From Deltaproteobacteria bacterium (GTDB taxonomy: Bacteria; Myxococcota; JACPTQ01): a DNA stretch of 41,943 bases. How positions within the stretch are numbered: the stretch's first letter is position 1; every line of letters begins with the position of its first letter. The notes below the pieces were generated by a model, which was given only the letters and a program-made list of their open reading frames with translations, was not told the DNA's origin and made no database searches. Shown piece by piece: positions 34,429-41,943 of this stretch. The position numbers and the translations under genes are program-made. Location: positions 79,503 to 121,445 of the forward strand of contig JACPTQ010000014.1 in NCBI GenBank assembly GCA_016192705.1. The letters are read 5' to 3'.

Positions 34429-35672
34429 TTTTCAGCTCCCTTCGCTAAAGTGAAAAAGAACGTGGCACCCGCGCCTATTCTTGCTTCGGCCCAGACCTGG
34501 CCGCCGAGCCGTCGCACAATGCGCTGGACGGTGGCGAGTCCGATGCCGTGCCCCTCGAATTCGGTCGAGGTGTGAAGCCGTTGAAAGGCGCCGAACAGTT
34601 TGCCGGCGTACACCATGTCAAAGCCCGCGCCGTTGTCGCGAACGAAATAAGCGGTTTGGACCGGTGACCAACCGATTTCGATCCGCGCGTCGGGCTGTTT
34701 GCTCGTGAACTTCCAAGCGTTGCCGATCAAGTTTTCAAGCACAACCGTCAAGAGACGCGTGTCGCCGTCGCACGACAAGCCTTCGTCGACCAAGATCTCG
34801 ACGCGACGCGGAGGCTGCAGAGTGCGGTTCTCGATTCGTCTGATCACGTCGCGGGCGAGCCCGGTCAGATCGACCGGTTCTCGTTGTATTTCGGTCCGCG
34901 TTACGCGCGCGAGCGCAAGGAGCCCATCGATCATTTCAGCCATGTTCTGGGCCGTTTCGCGCATGCATTGGAGGTACTTTTTGCCGACCTCGTCGAGTCG
35001 TTCCGCATAGTCGTCGAGGAGCAGCTGGCTGAAGCCGTCGATGCCGTGGAGCGGCGCTCGAAGATCGTGCGAGACCGAGTAAGAAAATGTTTCGAGCTCC
35101 TTGTTGGCGGCTTCGAGGTCGCGGTTTTTTTGGCCGAGATCCAAAACGAGCTGCTCCCTCACTTCGGCGATTTGCCGCGCTTCGATCTCCCTTTTCGCCA
35201 ACTCGGCGGCTTGTGTGCGGATGAGCGCGGCCTTCCTCTCCATCTCAACGAACACCGAAACTTTTGAACGAAGGACTTCGGCATCGAGCGGCTTGAAAAG
35301 GTAGTCGACCGCTCCAGCGGCGTATCCGCGAACGACTTGCACGTCGGCCTTATGGGACGCCGTAAGGAAGATGATGGGCGTATGGCGGCTTGACGGGCGC
35401 TCGCCAATGAGTTGAGCTGTTTCGTAGCCGTCCATTCTTGGCATCTGCACGTCGAGCAGTATCACCGCGAACTCCCGCGTCATGAGATGTCGAAGCGCCT
35501 CTCGCCCCGACGCCGCCTTGACGAGGTTTTGCCCGAGACTTCCGAGGATCGCTTCGAGCGCGAGGAGGCTGCTCGGCTCGTCGTCGACGAGAAGGATGTC
35601 GACTTTTTTCTCGTCGCGCGTTGTCGCCGCCGACGACGCCGCCACTTCATCCATGATTTTCGCGACCGCCAT
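34425..35672 (-). CDS. receiver-histidine kinase hybrid (REC-HisKA-HATPase)
   Basis: About 415 residues. The N-terminal receiver (about 25-145) has LVDDE, phospho-Asp in VILLDVQMPRMDGYE, TAS and Lys in YLFKPLD. A short coiled coil follows (KAALIRTQAAELAKREIEAR). The HisKA domain has phospho-His in SVSHDLRAPLHGI. The HATPase has an N box (ENLIGNAWKFTSKQ), a G1 box (VRDNGAGFDM) and a G2 box (EGHGIGLATVQRIVRRLGG), all intact, so it should be an active kinase. No transmembrane segment, so it is cytoplasmic. ATG 35672 lies within the CheR stop (TGATG); GTG 35675 is also possible. Confidence 0.92.
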   Translation of the reverse strand: MAVAKIMDEVAASSAATTRDEKKVDILLVDDEPSSLLALEAILGSLGQNLVKAASGREALRHLMTREFAVILLDVQMPRMDGYETAQLIGERPSSRHTPIIFLTASHKADVQVVRGYAAGAVDYLFKPLDAEVLRSKVSVFVEMERKAALIRTQAAELAKREIEARQIAEVREQLVLDLGQKNRDLEAANKELETFSYSVSHDLRAPLHGIDGFSQLLLDDYAERLDEVGKKYLQCMRETAQNMAEMIDGLLALARVTRTEIQREPVDLTGLARDVIRRIENRTLQPPRRVEILVDEGLSCDGDTRLLTVVLENLIGNAWKFTSKQPDARIEIGWSPVQTAYFVRDNGAGFDMVYAGKLFGAFQRLHTSTEFEGHGIGLATVQRIVRRLGGQVWAEARIGAGATFFFTLAKGAEK

Positions 35673-36511
35673 CACGCCACCTTCCGATAAAGGCGCTCTG
35701 GGCCGTCGAGCACTTCATAGTGGTGCTCCTCGGGCGTGAACCGCAGGAACTCCTTTTGCCCAAGGCCGAGGACGCCGCGCGGCGCGAGACTCTCGTAGAG
35801 CAGCCGGTGGACGCGGTCCTGGAGCGATTTGTTGAAGTAGATCATCACGTTGCGGCACAAGATGACGTCGAACTCGTTGAACGAGCCGTCGGTCACGAGG
35901 TTGTGGTGCGCAAAGAGGACGTTCTCCCGAAGCGCTGGTCGAAAGATCACGTGATCGTATTTCGCTGAGTAGTAGTTGGAGAACGTCGCGTGACCGCCGG
36001 CCTCGAGATAGTCTTTCGTGTACTCCTTCATCTCGGTGAGCGGAAAGACACCCTCCTTCGCGATCCGAAGGACGCCCTCCGAGAAGTCGGTCGCGTAAAT
36101 CCGACACTTGTTATAGAGGTCCTCTTCGTGGAGCAAGATGGCGAGCGAATAGACCTCTTCGCCGGTCGAGCAGCCGGCGTGCCAGATCCGCGTGTATTTT
36201 GACGCCCGAAGCAGCGGCACGACCGTCTGTCGGAAGGCGACGTAAAAGCTTGGGTCGCGAAACATCGACGTCACGTGGGTCGCCATCGCAAAGAGCAGGC
36301 GTTCCATCGCCGCGGCGTCGTGGAGCACCTTTTCCTGGAGACCCGAAATCGTCGTCGCGCCCTCCGCCTCGACCTGACGCGCGAACCGGCGTTCGATCGA
36401 TGCGAGCGCGTAGTCGCGAAAGTCGTAGCCGTAGCACCGATAGATGCCCTCGAGCAGCAGTCGGATTTCGACGTTTTCGAGCTCCGAGGTTTTTTCCGCC
36501 GTCTTCGCCAT
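35672..36511 (-). CDS. cheR: CheR-type methyltransferase
   Basis: About 279 residues from ATG 36511; the frame extends upstream but family similarity begins soon after this Met. The N-terminal helical domain is followed by the SAM-dependent fold: HAGCSTGEEVYSLAI (about 114), YATDFSEGVL and DVILCRNVMIYFN. Family members methylate glutamates of chemoreceptors using SAM. No chemoreceptor or cheB lies in the window. It sits 14 bases after the triple-receiver gene and overlaps the next kinase gene. Confidence 0.93.
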   Translation of the reverse strand: MAKTAEKTSELENVEIRLLLEGIYRCYGYDFRDYALASIERRFARQVEAEGATTISGLQEKVLHDAAAMERLLFAMATHVTSMFRDPSFYVAFRQTVVPLLRASKYTRIWHAGCSTGEEVYSLAILLHEEDLYNKCRIYATDFSEGVLRIAKEGVFPLTEMKEYTKDYLEAGGHATFSNYYSAKYDHVIFRPALRENVLFAHHNLVTDGSFNEFDVILCRNVMIYFNKSLQDRVHRLLYESLAPRGVLGLGQKEFLRFTPEEHHYEVLDGPERLYRKVA

Positions 36512-36525
36512 GGGTCGCGCTCCGA

Positions 36526-37854
36526 CTATCGGTACAGCCACACGCGCAGGAGAGACAGCAGTTGTTCGGCGTCGACGGGCTTCGCGATGTAATCCGACGC
36601 GCCGGCTTCGATGCACTTTTCGCGATCGCCCTTCATCGCTTTCGCGGTGAGCGCAATGATTGGCAGCTTCTTGAATTTGGCGATTTTACGAATCGTGCGC
36701 ATGGTTTCGTACCCGTCCATCTCGGGCATCATCACGTCCATCATCACCGCTTCGATGTCCGGCGCTTTCTTGAGCTGCGCGATACCGTCCTTGCCATTCT
36801 CGGCGAAGACAACGCTGATGCCGTGGCGTTCAAGCACCGTGGTCAACGCGAAGATGTTCCGAACGTCGTCATCGACGATGAGCACCTTGCGACTTGCGAG
36901 CGTGTCATCGGTGCTGCGAAGCTTCTCGATGGCCCGTCGCTTGGGCTCGGGCAGGTTGCCCTCCACGCGGTGAAGGAAGAGGGCCGTTTCGTCGAGGAGT
37001 TGCTCGGGCGATTTGGCGCTCATGACCACGACCGATTCCGCCACGCGCCGGATCTCGCTCTCCTCCTTCTTGGAGAAGTCTTTGCCCGAGTAGACGACGA
37101 TCGGAAGGTCTTTGAGCGCGAGATCCTTTTTGATCTTTTCGATGAGTTCGAAGCCGGTCATGTCCGGCAGCGTCGGATCGAGCACCAGGCAGTCGAACGG
37201 CCGCTTACGGAGGACTTCGAGCGCCTCTTTTCCGGTCGCGGCGGCTTCGGTTTCCACGTCGGTGTTGCCGATGAGGGCGATCGTCTTTTTCCGCTGTTCG
37301 GCGTTCGGCTCGACGACGAGGAGCTGACGCATGGGACGCTCGACGAACGTCTTGATTCGGCCGAGCGACGCTTCGAGCGCCTCTTGGCTCGCGGGCTTGT
37401 GTACGAACGCGAGCGCGCCTTGCTTCCGCCCGCGGTGCTCACCCTCGTCGACTGAGATGATGTGCACCGGAATATGGCGCGTCTTTGGGTCGTGCTTCAG
37501 TCGGTCGAGAACGACCCAGCCGTCCCGGTCGGGAAGTCGGAGGTCGAGCGTGATGGCGTCGACCTTACGGTCGCGCGCGAGGCGAAGGGCGGCTTCGGCT
37601 CGGCTCGCGACGATGCCCTTGAAGTCGTGCCTGCGCGCGAGATCGAGGAGGACTTGGGCAAACGCGGCGTCGTCTTCGATGATGAGAAGGACGCGGTCGT
37701 TCGGTTGAATGCCCTCGCGGTCGTCGTCGACCTCGCGGCTCTCCCATTCCGAGATGGCTTGCGCCGTCTCGATGGACGCACTTAATGCGAGGGCCCGAGC
37801 CTTGGCCGCTTCGCTTGGAGACGAAAGCGTCGGCGTCAGGTCCGCGTTGCCCAT
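36526..37854 (-). CDS. triple-receiver response regulator (split part of a hybrid kinase)
   Basis: About 442 residues with three tandem receivers. REC1 has [10 protein letters not shown] and Asp in [15 protein letters not shown]2 has LLVVEPN and [12 protein letters not shown], where the acidic pair is degenerate. REC3 has [11 protein letters not shown] and Asp in [13 protein letters not shown], followed by [27 protein letters not shown], and is the most canonical. No output domain. ATG 37854 is preferred; TTG 37908 would overlap the upstream gene. In related proteins the receivers follow directly behind the histidine-kinase HATPase domain in the same chain, so this reads as the separated C-terminal half of the preceding hybrid kinase. 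Confidence 0.85.
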   Translation of the reverse strand: MGNADLTPTLSSPSEAAKARALALSASIETAQAISEWESREVDDDREGIQPNDRVLLIIEDDAAFAQVLLDLARRHDFKGIVASRAEAALRLARDRKVDAITLDLRLPDRDGWVVLDRLKHDPKTRHIPVHIISVDEGEHRGRKQGALAFVHKPASQEALEASLGRIKTFVERPMRQLLVVEPNAEQRKKTIALIGNTDVETEAAATGKEALEVLRKRPFDCLVLDPTLPDMTGFELIEKIKKDLALKDLPIVVYSGKDFSKKEESEIRRVAESVVVMSAKSPEQLLDETALFLHRVEGNLPEPKRRAIEKLRSTDDTLASRKVLIVDDDVRNIFALTTVLERHGISVVFAENGKDGIAQLKKAPDIEAVMMDVMMPEMDGYETMRTIRKIAKFKKLPIIALTAKAMKGDREKCIEAGASDYIAKPVDAEQLLSLLRVWLYR

Positions 37855-37879
37855 CCCGTCGCCATCCGTTGCCTTGGTC

Positions 37880-40800
37880 TCACCCGTCGGCCTGCTGAAA
37901 CGCTTCAAAGATGACGTGGTGCTTCTCCTTCGCGATCCCGATGCCGGTGTCTTTGACCGCGAATGCGACGACGACGCTGGCTTTGTTCAACGTCTCTTCT
38001 TCCGGGCTCCACCCCAGCGTCGCGGGGCGGACACTAAAAAGGACGCCGCCTTTTTCGGTGAACTTGAATGCGTTCGACAGCAGGTTCTTCAAGATCTGCT
38101 GCAGACGGCGACTGTCGGTCTGGATGCGCGCCGGCAAGTTGCCGTACAGCTCGATCGCGAAGTCGAGTTTCTTTTGTTCGGCCACGGGCCTGAACGTTTG
38201 TTCGCTGAAGTCTCGAATGGCGCCGAACTCCACCTCTTCGACGTCGACCGCCATCGTGCCCGCTTCGATCTTGGAGAGGTCGAGGATGTCGTTGATGAGC
38301 ATCAGCAAGTCGGCCCCCGACGAGTGAACCGTTTGCGCGTATTCGATCTGCTTCGGCGAGAGATTCCCCTCGCCGTTGTCCGAGAGCATCTTCGACAGAA
38401 TCAGCAAGCTGTTGAGCGGCGTGCGCAACTCGTGAGACATGTTCGCGAGAAACTCCGATTTGTACTTCGACGTGAGGGCGAGCTGCTCCGCCTTTTCTTG
38501 AAGGAGCGTCCGCGCCCGTTCGACCTCGCGGTTTTTCGCCTCGACTTCGCCCTTCTGTTTCGTCAGGAGTTGCGCGCGCTCCTCGAGTTCGTCGTTCGCC
38601 TTCTGCAGTTCTTCCTGTTGGCTCTTCAAGCGGTTTTGGTTTTGCCCAAGCTCCTTGTTGGCGGCCTGGAGCTCCTCTTGTTGCGTTTGCAGCTCTCCCG
38701 TCAGCGCTTGAGACTGCTTCAAGAGTTCCTCGGTGCGCATTGTTGCGGCGATGGTGTTCAGCGAGATGCCGAGCCCCTCGCACAGTTGATCGAGGAAGGC
38801 GAGCTGGATTTCGGTGAAGCGATTGAACGACGCGAGCTCGATGACCGCCTTCGGCTCGCGCTCAAAGAGTACCGGAAGGACGACGATGCTTTGCGGTCGC
38901 GCGGCGCCGAGGCCCGAACTCACCTGCACGTAGTCGGGCGGGACGTCGTTGACGTAAATGCGTTCCTTTTCAAGTGCGCACTGGCCGACAAGACCCTCAG
39001 CGAGTTTGAACCGATCGGAGACACCCTTTCGCTCTTTATAGGCGTAGCCGGCGAGCAGCTTGAACGAGAGGTCTTCGTCTTTGCCTTTGGCTTCGCCCTC
39101 GGCGAGATAGAAAGCGCCGTGCTGCGCTCCGATGAGCGGCGCAATTTCGGAGAGGACGGATTTCGCGACCGCGGCGAGGTCGCGCTGGCCTTGGAGCGTG
39201 CGCGTGAGTTTCGCGACGTTCGTTTTGAGCCAGTCCTGATCGGTGTTGCGCTGCGTCGTCTCACGGAGCGTTCGAATCATCTGGTTCAGGTTGTCTTTGA
39301 GCGCCGCGATCTCGCCGGCCGCTTCGACGGTGATCGACCGCGTCAGGTCGCCCTGGGTCACCGAGGTCGCGACGGTGGCGATCGCGCGGACCTGGTTGGT
39401 CAAGTTTCCGGCGAGCTGGTTGACGTTGTCGGTGAGATCTCGCCAGAGGCCCGCGGTGCCGGGAACCGTGGCCTGACCGCCGAGCTTGCCGTCGGTGCCG
39501 ACCTCGCGCGCGACGCGGGTGACCTCCGCGCCGAACGTTCCGAGTGTGTCGATCATGGAGTTGATCGTGTCGGCGAGTTCGGCGATTTCGCCTCCCGCTT
39601 GAAGGATCAGCTTTTTCTTGACGTCGCCCGCGGCAACCGCAGTCACGACTTGCGCGATACTTCGCACTTGTCCGGTCAAGTTCGACGCCATCAGATTGAC
39701 GTTGTCGGTCAAGTCCTTCCACGTGCCGGCGACGCCGCGGACGGTGGCCTGCCCGCCGAGCTTGCCTTCGGTGCCGACCTCGCGCGCGACGCGGGTGACT
39801 TCGGACGCGAAGGCGCGCAGCTGATCGACCATGGTGTTGATCGTCCGTTTCAGCTCGAGGATTTCACCCTGCACGTCGACGGTGATTTTTTTCGACAAGT
39901 CGCCGTTCGCGACGGCGGTCGTGACGTCGGCGATGTTACGCACTTGCGCCGTCAGGTTTGACGCCATTCGATTGACGCTGTCGGTCAAGTCTTTCCAAGT
40001 TCCAGCGGCGCCAGGCACGGCGGCCTGACCACCGAGCTTTCCTTCGGTGCCGACTTCGCGCGCAACACGCGTGACTTCCGACGCGAAAGCGCCGAGCTGA
40101 TCGACCATCGTGTTAATTGTTTTTTTGAGTTCGAAGATTTCACCCTGCACCTCGACGGTGATTTTTTTCGACAGGTCACCGTTTGCGACCGCGGTTGTGA
40201 CCTCGGCGATGTTACGCACTTGGGCGGTCAGGTTTGACGCCATACCGTTGACGCTGTCGGTCAAGTCCTTCCACGTTCCGGCGACGCCGCGCACGACCGC
40301 CTGGCCACCGAGCCGGCCCTCCGTACCAACTTCGCGCGCGACACGCGTGACTTCGCCGGCGAACGTGTTCAGCTGATCGACCGTCCCGTTGATGGTGTCC
40401 TTGAGCTCGAGGATTTCGCCCTTGACGTCGACGGTGATCTTTCGGGCCAAGTCGCCGCGCGCGATCGCGGTTGTGACCTCGGCGATGTTACGCACCTGGG
40501 CGGTCAGGTTTGACGCCATCGCGTTGACGCTGTCCGTCAAGTCTTTCCAGGTGCCGCCGACGCCGGGCAACTCCGCCTGGCCGCCGAGCTTCCCTTCGGT
40601 GCCGACCTCGCGCGCGATACGCGTGACTTCGGAGGCAAATGCGTTCAGCTGATCGACCGTCGTGTTGATGGTGTTTTTGAGGTCGAGGATTTCGCCTTTG
40701 ACGTCGACGGTGATCTTTCGGGCGAGATCGCCGCGGGCGATGGCGCTCGCGACTTCGGCGATGTTACGCACCTGGGCCGTGAGGTTTGACGCCATCGCGT

Positions 40801-41647
40801 TGACGCTGTCTGTCAGGTCTTTCCACGTGCCGCTGACGCTGAGCACCACCGCTTGACCGCCGAGCCGGCCTTCGGTGCCGACCTCGCGCGCGATACGCGT
40901 GACTTCGAGCGAGAACGTTCGCAGCTGGTCGACCATCGTGTTGATCGTCTCTTTCAGTTGAAGGATCTCGCCGCGCACGTCGACGGTGATTTTTCGCGAC
41001 AAGTCGCCGGTCGCGATCGCGGTTGCGACCTCGGCGATGTTACGCACCTGGTCGGTCAGGTTTGACGCCATCAAGTTGACGTTGTCGGTCAAGTCTTTCC
41101 AAATGCCGGCGACCTCTTTAACCATCGCTTGCCCGCCCAGTTTGCCTTCGGTGCCGACCTCACGCGCGACGCGCGTAACCTCGCCGGCGAACGACGACAG
41201 CTGGTCGACCATGCCGTTGACCGCCTTCGCCGTTCGCAGGTATTCGCCTTTGAGCGGGCGGCCTTCGATTTCGAGCGGCATCGTTTGCGAGAGGTCGCCA
41301 CGCGCGACGGCCCCGATGACGCGCGCCGTTTCGTTGAACGGTTGAACAAGGTCGCCGACGAACGCGTTGAACGCCTCGACGTGCTCCGCCCATTCGCCCA
41401 TCACGTTTCCCGCCGACGCGCGCTGCGTGATTTTCCCCTCCTTTCCGACTGAAACGCCGACGCGCGCAAACTCTTTCGTGATGCGCTGGCTTTGCTCAAT
41501 CAAGTCGTTCAATGTGTCGGCGATCTTCCCCGGAACGCCGGTGTGCTCGGCCGGCATTCGCAGCGTGAAGTCGCCCTTCTTGAACGCGGTCAGAACTTGG
41601 AGCAAGACCTTGGCATCCAGGGTTTCGGTGACCTGTTCAGTTGGCAT
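37880..41647 (-). CDS. HAMP-array histidine kinase with GAF domain, HATPase truncated
   Basis: 1255 residues, no transmembrane segment. Two diverged HAMP-like units open the protein, then six near-identical units of 92 residues (about 190-740) of the form [10 protein letters not shown]...VNAMASN and a seventh partial unit. A GAF domain covers about 815-965, a coiled coil about 970-1060 and HisKA has its phospho-His (about 1070) in [10 protein letters not shown]. The HATPase has an N box ([13 protein letters not shown], about 1189) and a G1 box (DTGIGIA, about 1234), but the chain stops at FEAFQQADG, where relatives continue TTSRKYGGTGLGL. The G2 box and ATP lid are missing, so catalysis is doubtful. 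Group III hybrid kinases (Nik1/Os-1) have a comparable layout and respond to osmotic or cell-envelope stress; that link is by analogy. AGGAGGAACCG precedes the ATG. Confidence 0.9.
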   Translation of the reverse strand: MPTEQVTETLDAKVLLQVLTAFKKGDFTLRMPAEHTGVPGKIADTLNDLIEQSQRITKEFARVGVSVGKEGKITQRASAGNVMGEWAEHVEAFNAFVGDLVQPFNETARVIGAVARGDLSQTMPLEIEGRPLKGEYLRTAKAVNGMVDQLSSFAGEVTRVAREVGTEGKLGGQAMVKEVAGIWKDLTDNVNLMASNLTDQVRNIAEVATAIATGDLSRKITVDVRGEILQLKETINTMVDQLRTFSLEVTRIAREVGTEGRLGGQAVVLSVSGTWKDLTDSVNAMASNLTAQVRNIAEVASAIARGDLARKITVDVKGEILDLKNTINTTVDQLNAFASEVTRIAREVGTEGKLGGQAELPGVGGTWKDLTDSVNAMASNLTAQVRNIAEVTTAIARGDLARKITVDVKGEILELKDTINGTVDQLNTFAGEVTRVAREVGTEGRLGGQAVVRGVAGTWKDLTDSVNGMASNLTAQVRNIAEVTTAVANGDLSKKITVEVQGEIFELKKTINTMVDQLGAFASEVTRVAREVGTEGKLGGQAAVPGAAGTWKDLTDSVNRMASNLTAQVRNIADVTTAVANGDLSKKITVDVQGEILELKRTINTMVDQLRAFASEVTRVAREVGTEGKLGGQATVRGVAGTWKDLTDNVNLMASNLTGQVRSIAQVVTAVAAGDVKKKLILQAGGEIAELADTINSMIDTLGTFGAEVTRVAREVGTDGKLGGQATVPGTAGLWRDLTDNVNQLAGNLTNQVRAIATVATSVTQGDLTRSITVEAAGEIAALKDNLNQMIRTLRETTQRNTDQDWLKTNVAKLTRTLQGQRDLAAVAKSVLSEIAPLIGAQHGAFYLAEGEAKGKDEDLSFKLLAGYAYKERKGVSDRFKLAEGLVGQCALEKERIYVNDVPPDYVQVSSGLGAARPQSIVVLPVLFEREPKAVIELASFNRFTEIQLAFLDQLCEGLGISLNTIAATMRTEELLKQSQALTGELQTQQEELQAANKELGQNQNRLKSQQEELQKANDELEERAQLLTKQKGEVEAKNREVERARTLLQEKAEQLALTSKYKSEFLANMSHELRTPLNSLLILSKMLSDNGEGNLSPKQIEYAQTVHSSGADLLMLINDILDLSKIEAGTMAVDVEEVEFGAIRDFSEQTFRPVAEQKKLDFAIELYGNLPARIQTDSRRLQQILKNLLSNAFKFTEKGGVLFSVRPATLGWSPEEETLNKASVVVAFAVKDTGIGIAKEKHHVIFEAFQQADG
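39360..41090 (-). repeat. 276-bp tandem repeats encoding HAMP units
   Basis: About six tandem units of 276 bases (92 codons) in the HAMP-array kinase gene. The repeated segments remain highly alike at DNA level, including GTTACGCACTTG/CTGG and GCCATCGCGTTGACGCTGTC. Such an array can expand or contract by recombination. Confidence 0.85.
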
Positions 41648-41943
41648 CGGTTCCTCCTTGCAGGCAGAGAGGGGCTGGGAACGCCGTGGCGGCCGGTGCG
41701 ATTACGCTTCGCGCGATAAAGAGTGAAAACGTCCAGTTTATAAGGCGTATCTCGGCTCTAAAGACTTCCACGGCGTCACCCCCCGTAATTCCGTGTACTC
41801 CGACGTTTTAGAGACGGAACCATAATCTCATAAATTTTGGCTCCGGGTCAACGCAAAAGGCGGGAGCGGTTGCGGGTGCGGGTGCGGGGCTTTGACGCAA
41901 AGGCGCGGAGGCGCCAAGGGAAGAGGTCTCATTCCTTGCGTCT
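41648..41943. other. intergenic region upstream of the signalling operon
   Basis: About 296 bases to the right edge with no gene seen. It is relatively AT-rich around 41725-41840 (likely promoter area for the HAMP-array kinase on the minus strand; I see no clear -35/-10 pair). Its distal end holds a G-rich hexanucleotide array and the motif GACGCAAAGGCGCGGAGGCG, another type of short repeat. Confidence 0.5.
41860..41889 (+). repeat. G-rich hexanucleotide array 5, intergenic
   Basis: GCGGGAGCGGTTGCGGGTGCGG-type units on the plus strand, upstream of the HAMP-array kinase. Untranslated as far as seen, and of the same orientation as the other arrays. Confidence 0.7.

Noticed and set aside
37709-39961. 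A 750-codon plus-strand frame antisense to the HAMP-array kinase
   Set aside because: It is the mirror of a repeated coding sequence with repeated Arg/Asp/Val segments and no start signal.
39360-41090. Repeat array considered as a CRISPR or satellite
   Set aside because: The 276-base period is a multiple of three and encodes conserved HAMP units; there are no short direct repeats with unique spacers.

Overview
The window is high-GC DNA from a Gram-negative bacterium, most likely a member of the Myxococcota (Polyangia-like). The inference rests on many large predicted lipoproteins, Cys-rich secreted proteins with Asp-Ala-Gly runs and CNPPC motifs, an alpha-2-macroglobulin/PbpC pair, a kelch-type secreted protein and elaborate HAMP/receiver signalling proteins. 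No rRNA, tRNA or CRISPR array was seen. Only two stretches near or above 300 bases lack a recognisable gene: 33342-33978 and 41648-41943.

Layout. 1-2339 (minus): the start of a partial lipoprotein gene, a FGE/SUMF1-fold protein lacking the catalytic cysteines, and a lytic transglycosylase. 2463-9444 (minus): one tightly packed unit encoding a small lipoprotein, a galactitol-type PTS (EIIA, EIIC, a fused HPr-EI, EIIB) and a secreted protein with a phosphodiester-glycosidase-like domain. 9524-10609 (plus): a protein with the landmarks of a divergent RelA/SpoT nucleotidyltransferase. 10617-12839: an extensin-like lipoprotein and a divergently transcribed HSDL2-type dehydrogenase. 12849-15730 (minus): a FadR-like TetR regulator, EtfB, EtfA and a hotdog thioesterase, headed by a promoter overlapped by a perfect 18-bp palindrome. 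15826-16802: a small lipoprotein and a probably frameshifted Cys-rich/beta-barrel gene. 16862-25115 (minus): alpha-2-macroglobulin followed by pbpC. 25262-28460: a Cys-rich DAG-repeat lipoprotein, a kelch-like protein and a small lipoprotein. 28512-33341 (minus): a 1609-residue secreted protein of unknown function. 33979-41647 (minus): a five-gene signalling operon of a HAMP-array histidine kinase, triple receiver, CheR, receiver-histidine kinase and a single-domain receiver.

How the genes work together. The PTS unit has every phosphotransfer step from PEP to sugar, so it could run a complete sugar-uptake relay on its own. The etf unit looks like an acyl-CoA-controlled electron-transfer module for fatty-acid oxidation. 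A2M and PbpC form the known periplasmic defence/repair pair. In the signalling operon the large kinase lacks the distal part of its ATPase domain and is separated from its receivers by a stop codon, so it is probably a decayed hybrid kinase or part of a rewired relay.

Three classes of dispersed repeat lie across the window: a CTCTGTGTCTCTGTGGT-type repeat, one copy of which lies in frame inside pbpC and another of which encodes the tail of the thioesterase; G-rich hexanucleotide arrays, all G-rich on the plus strand, several of which encode interdomain linkers; and a 125-bp palindromic element at 33411-33535.
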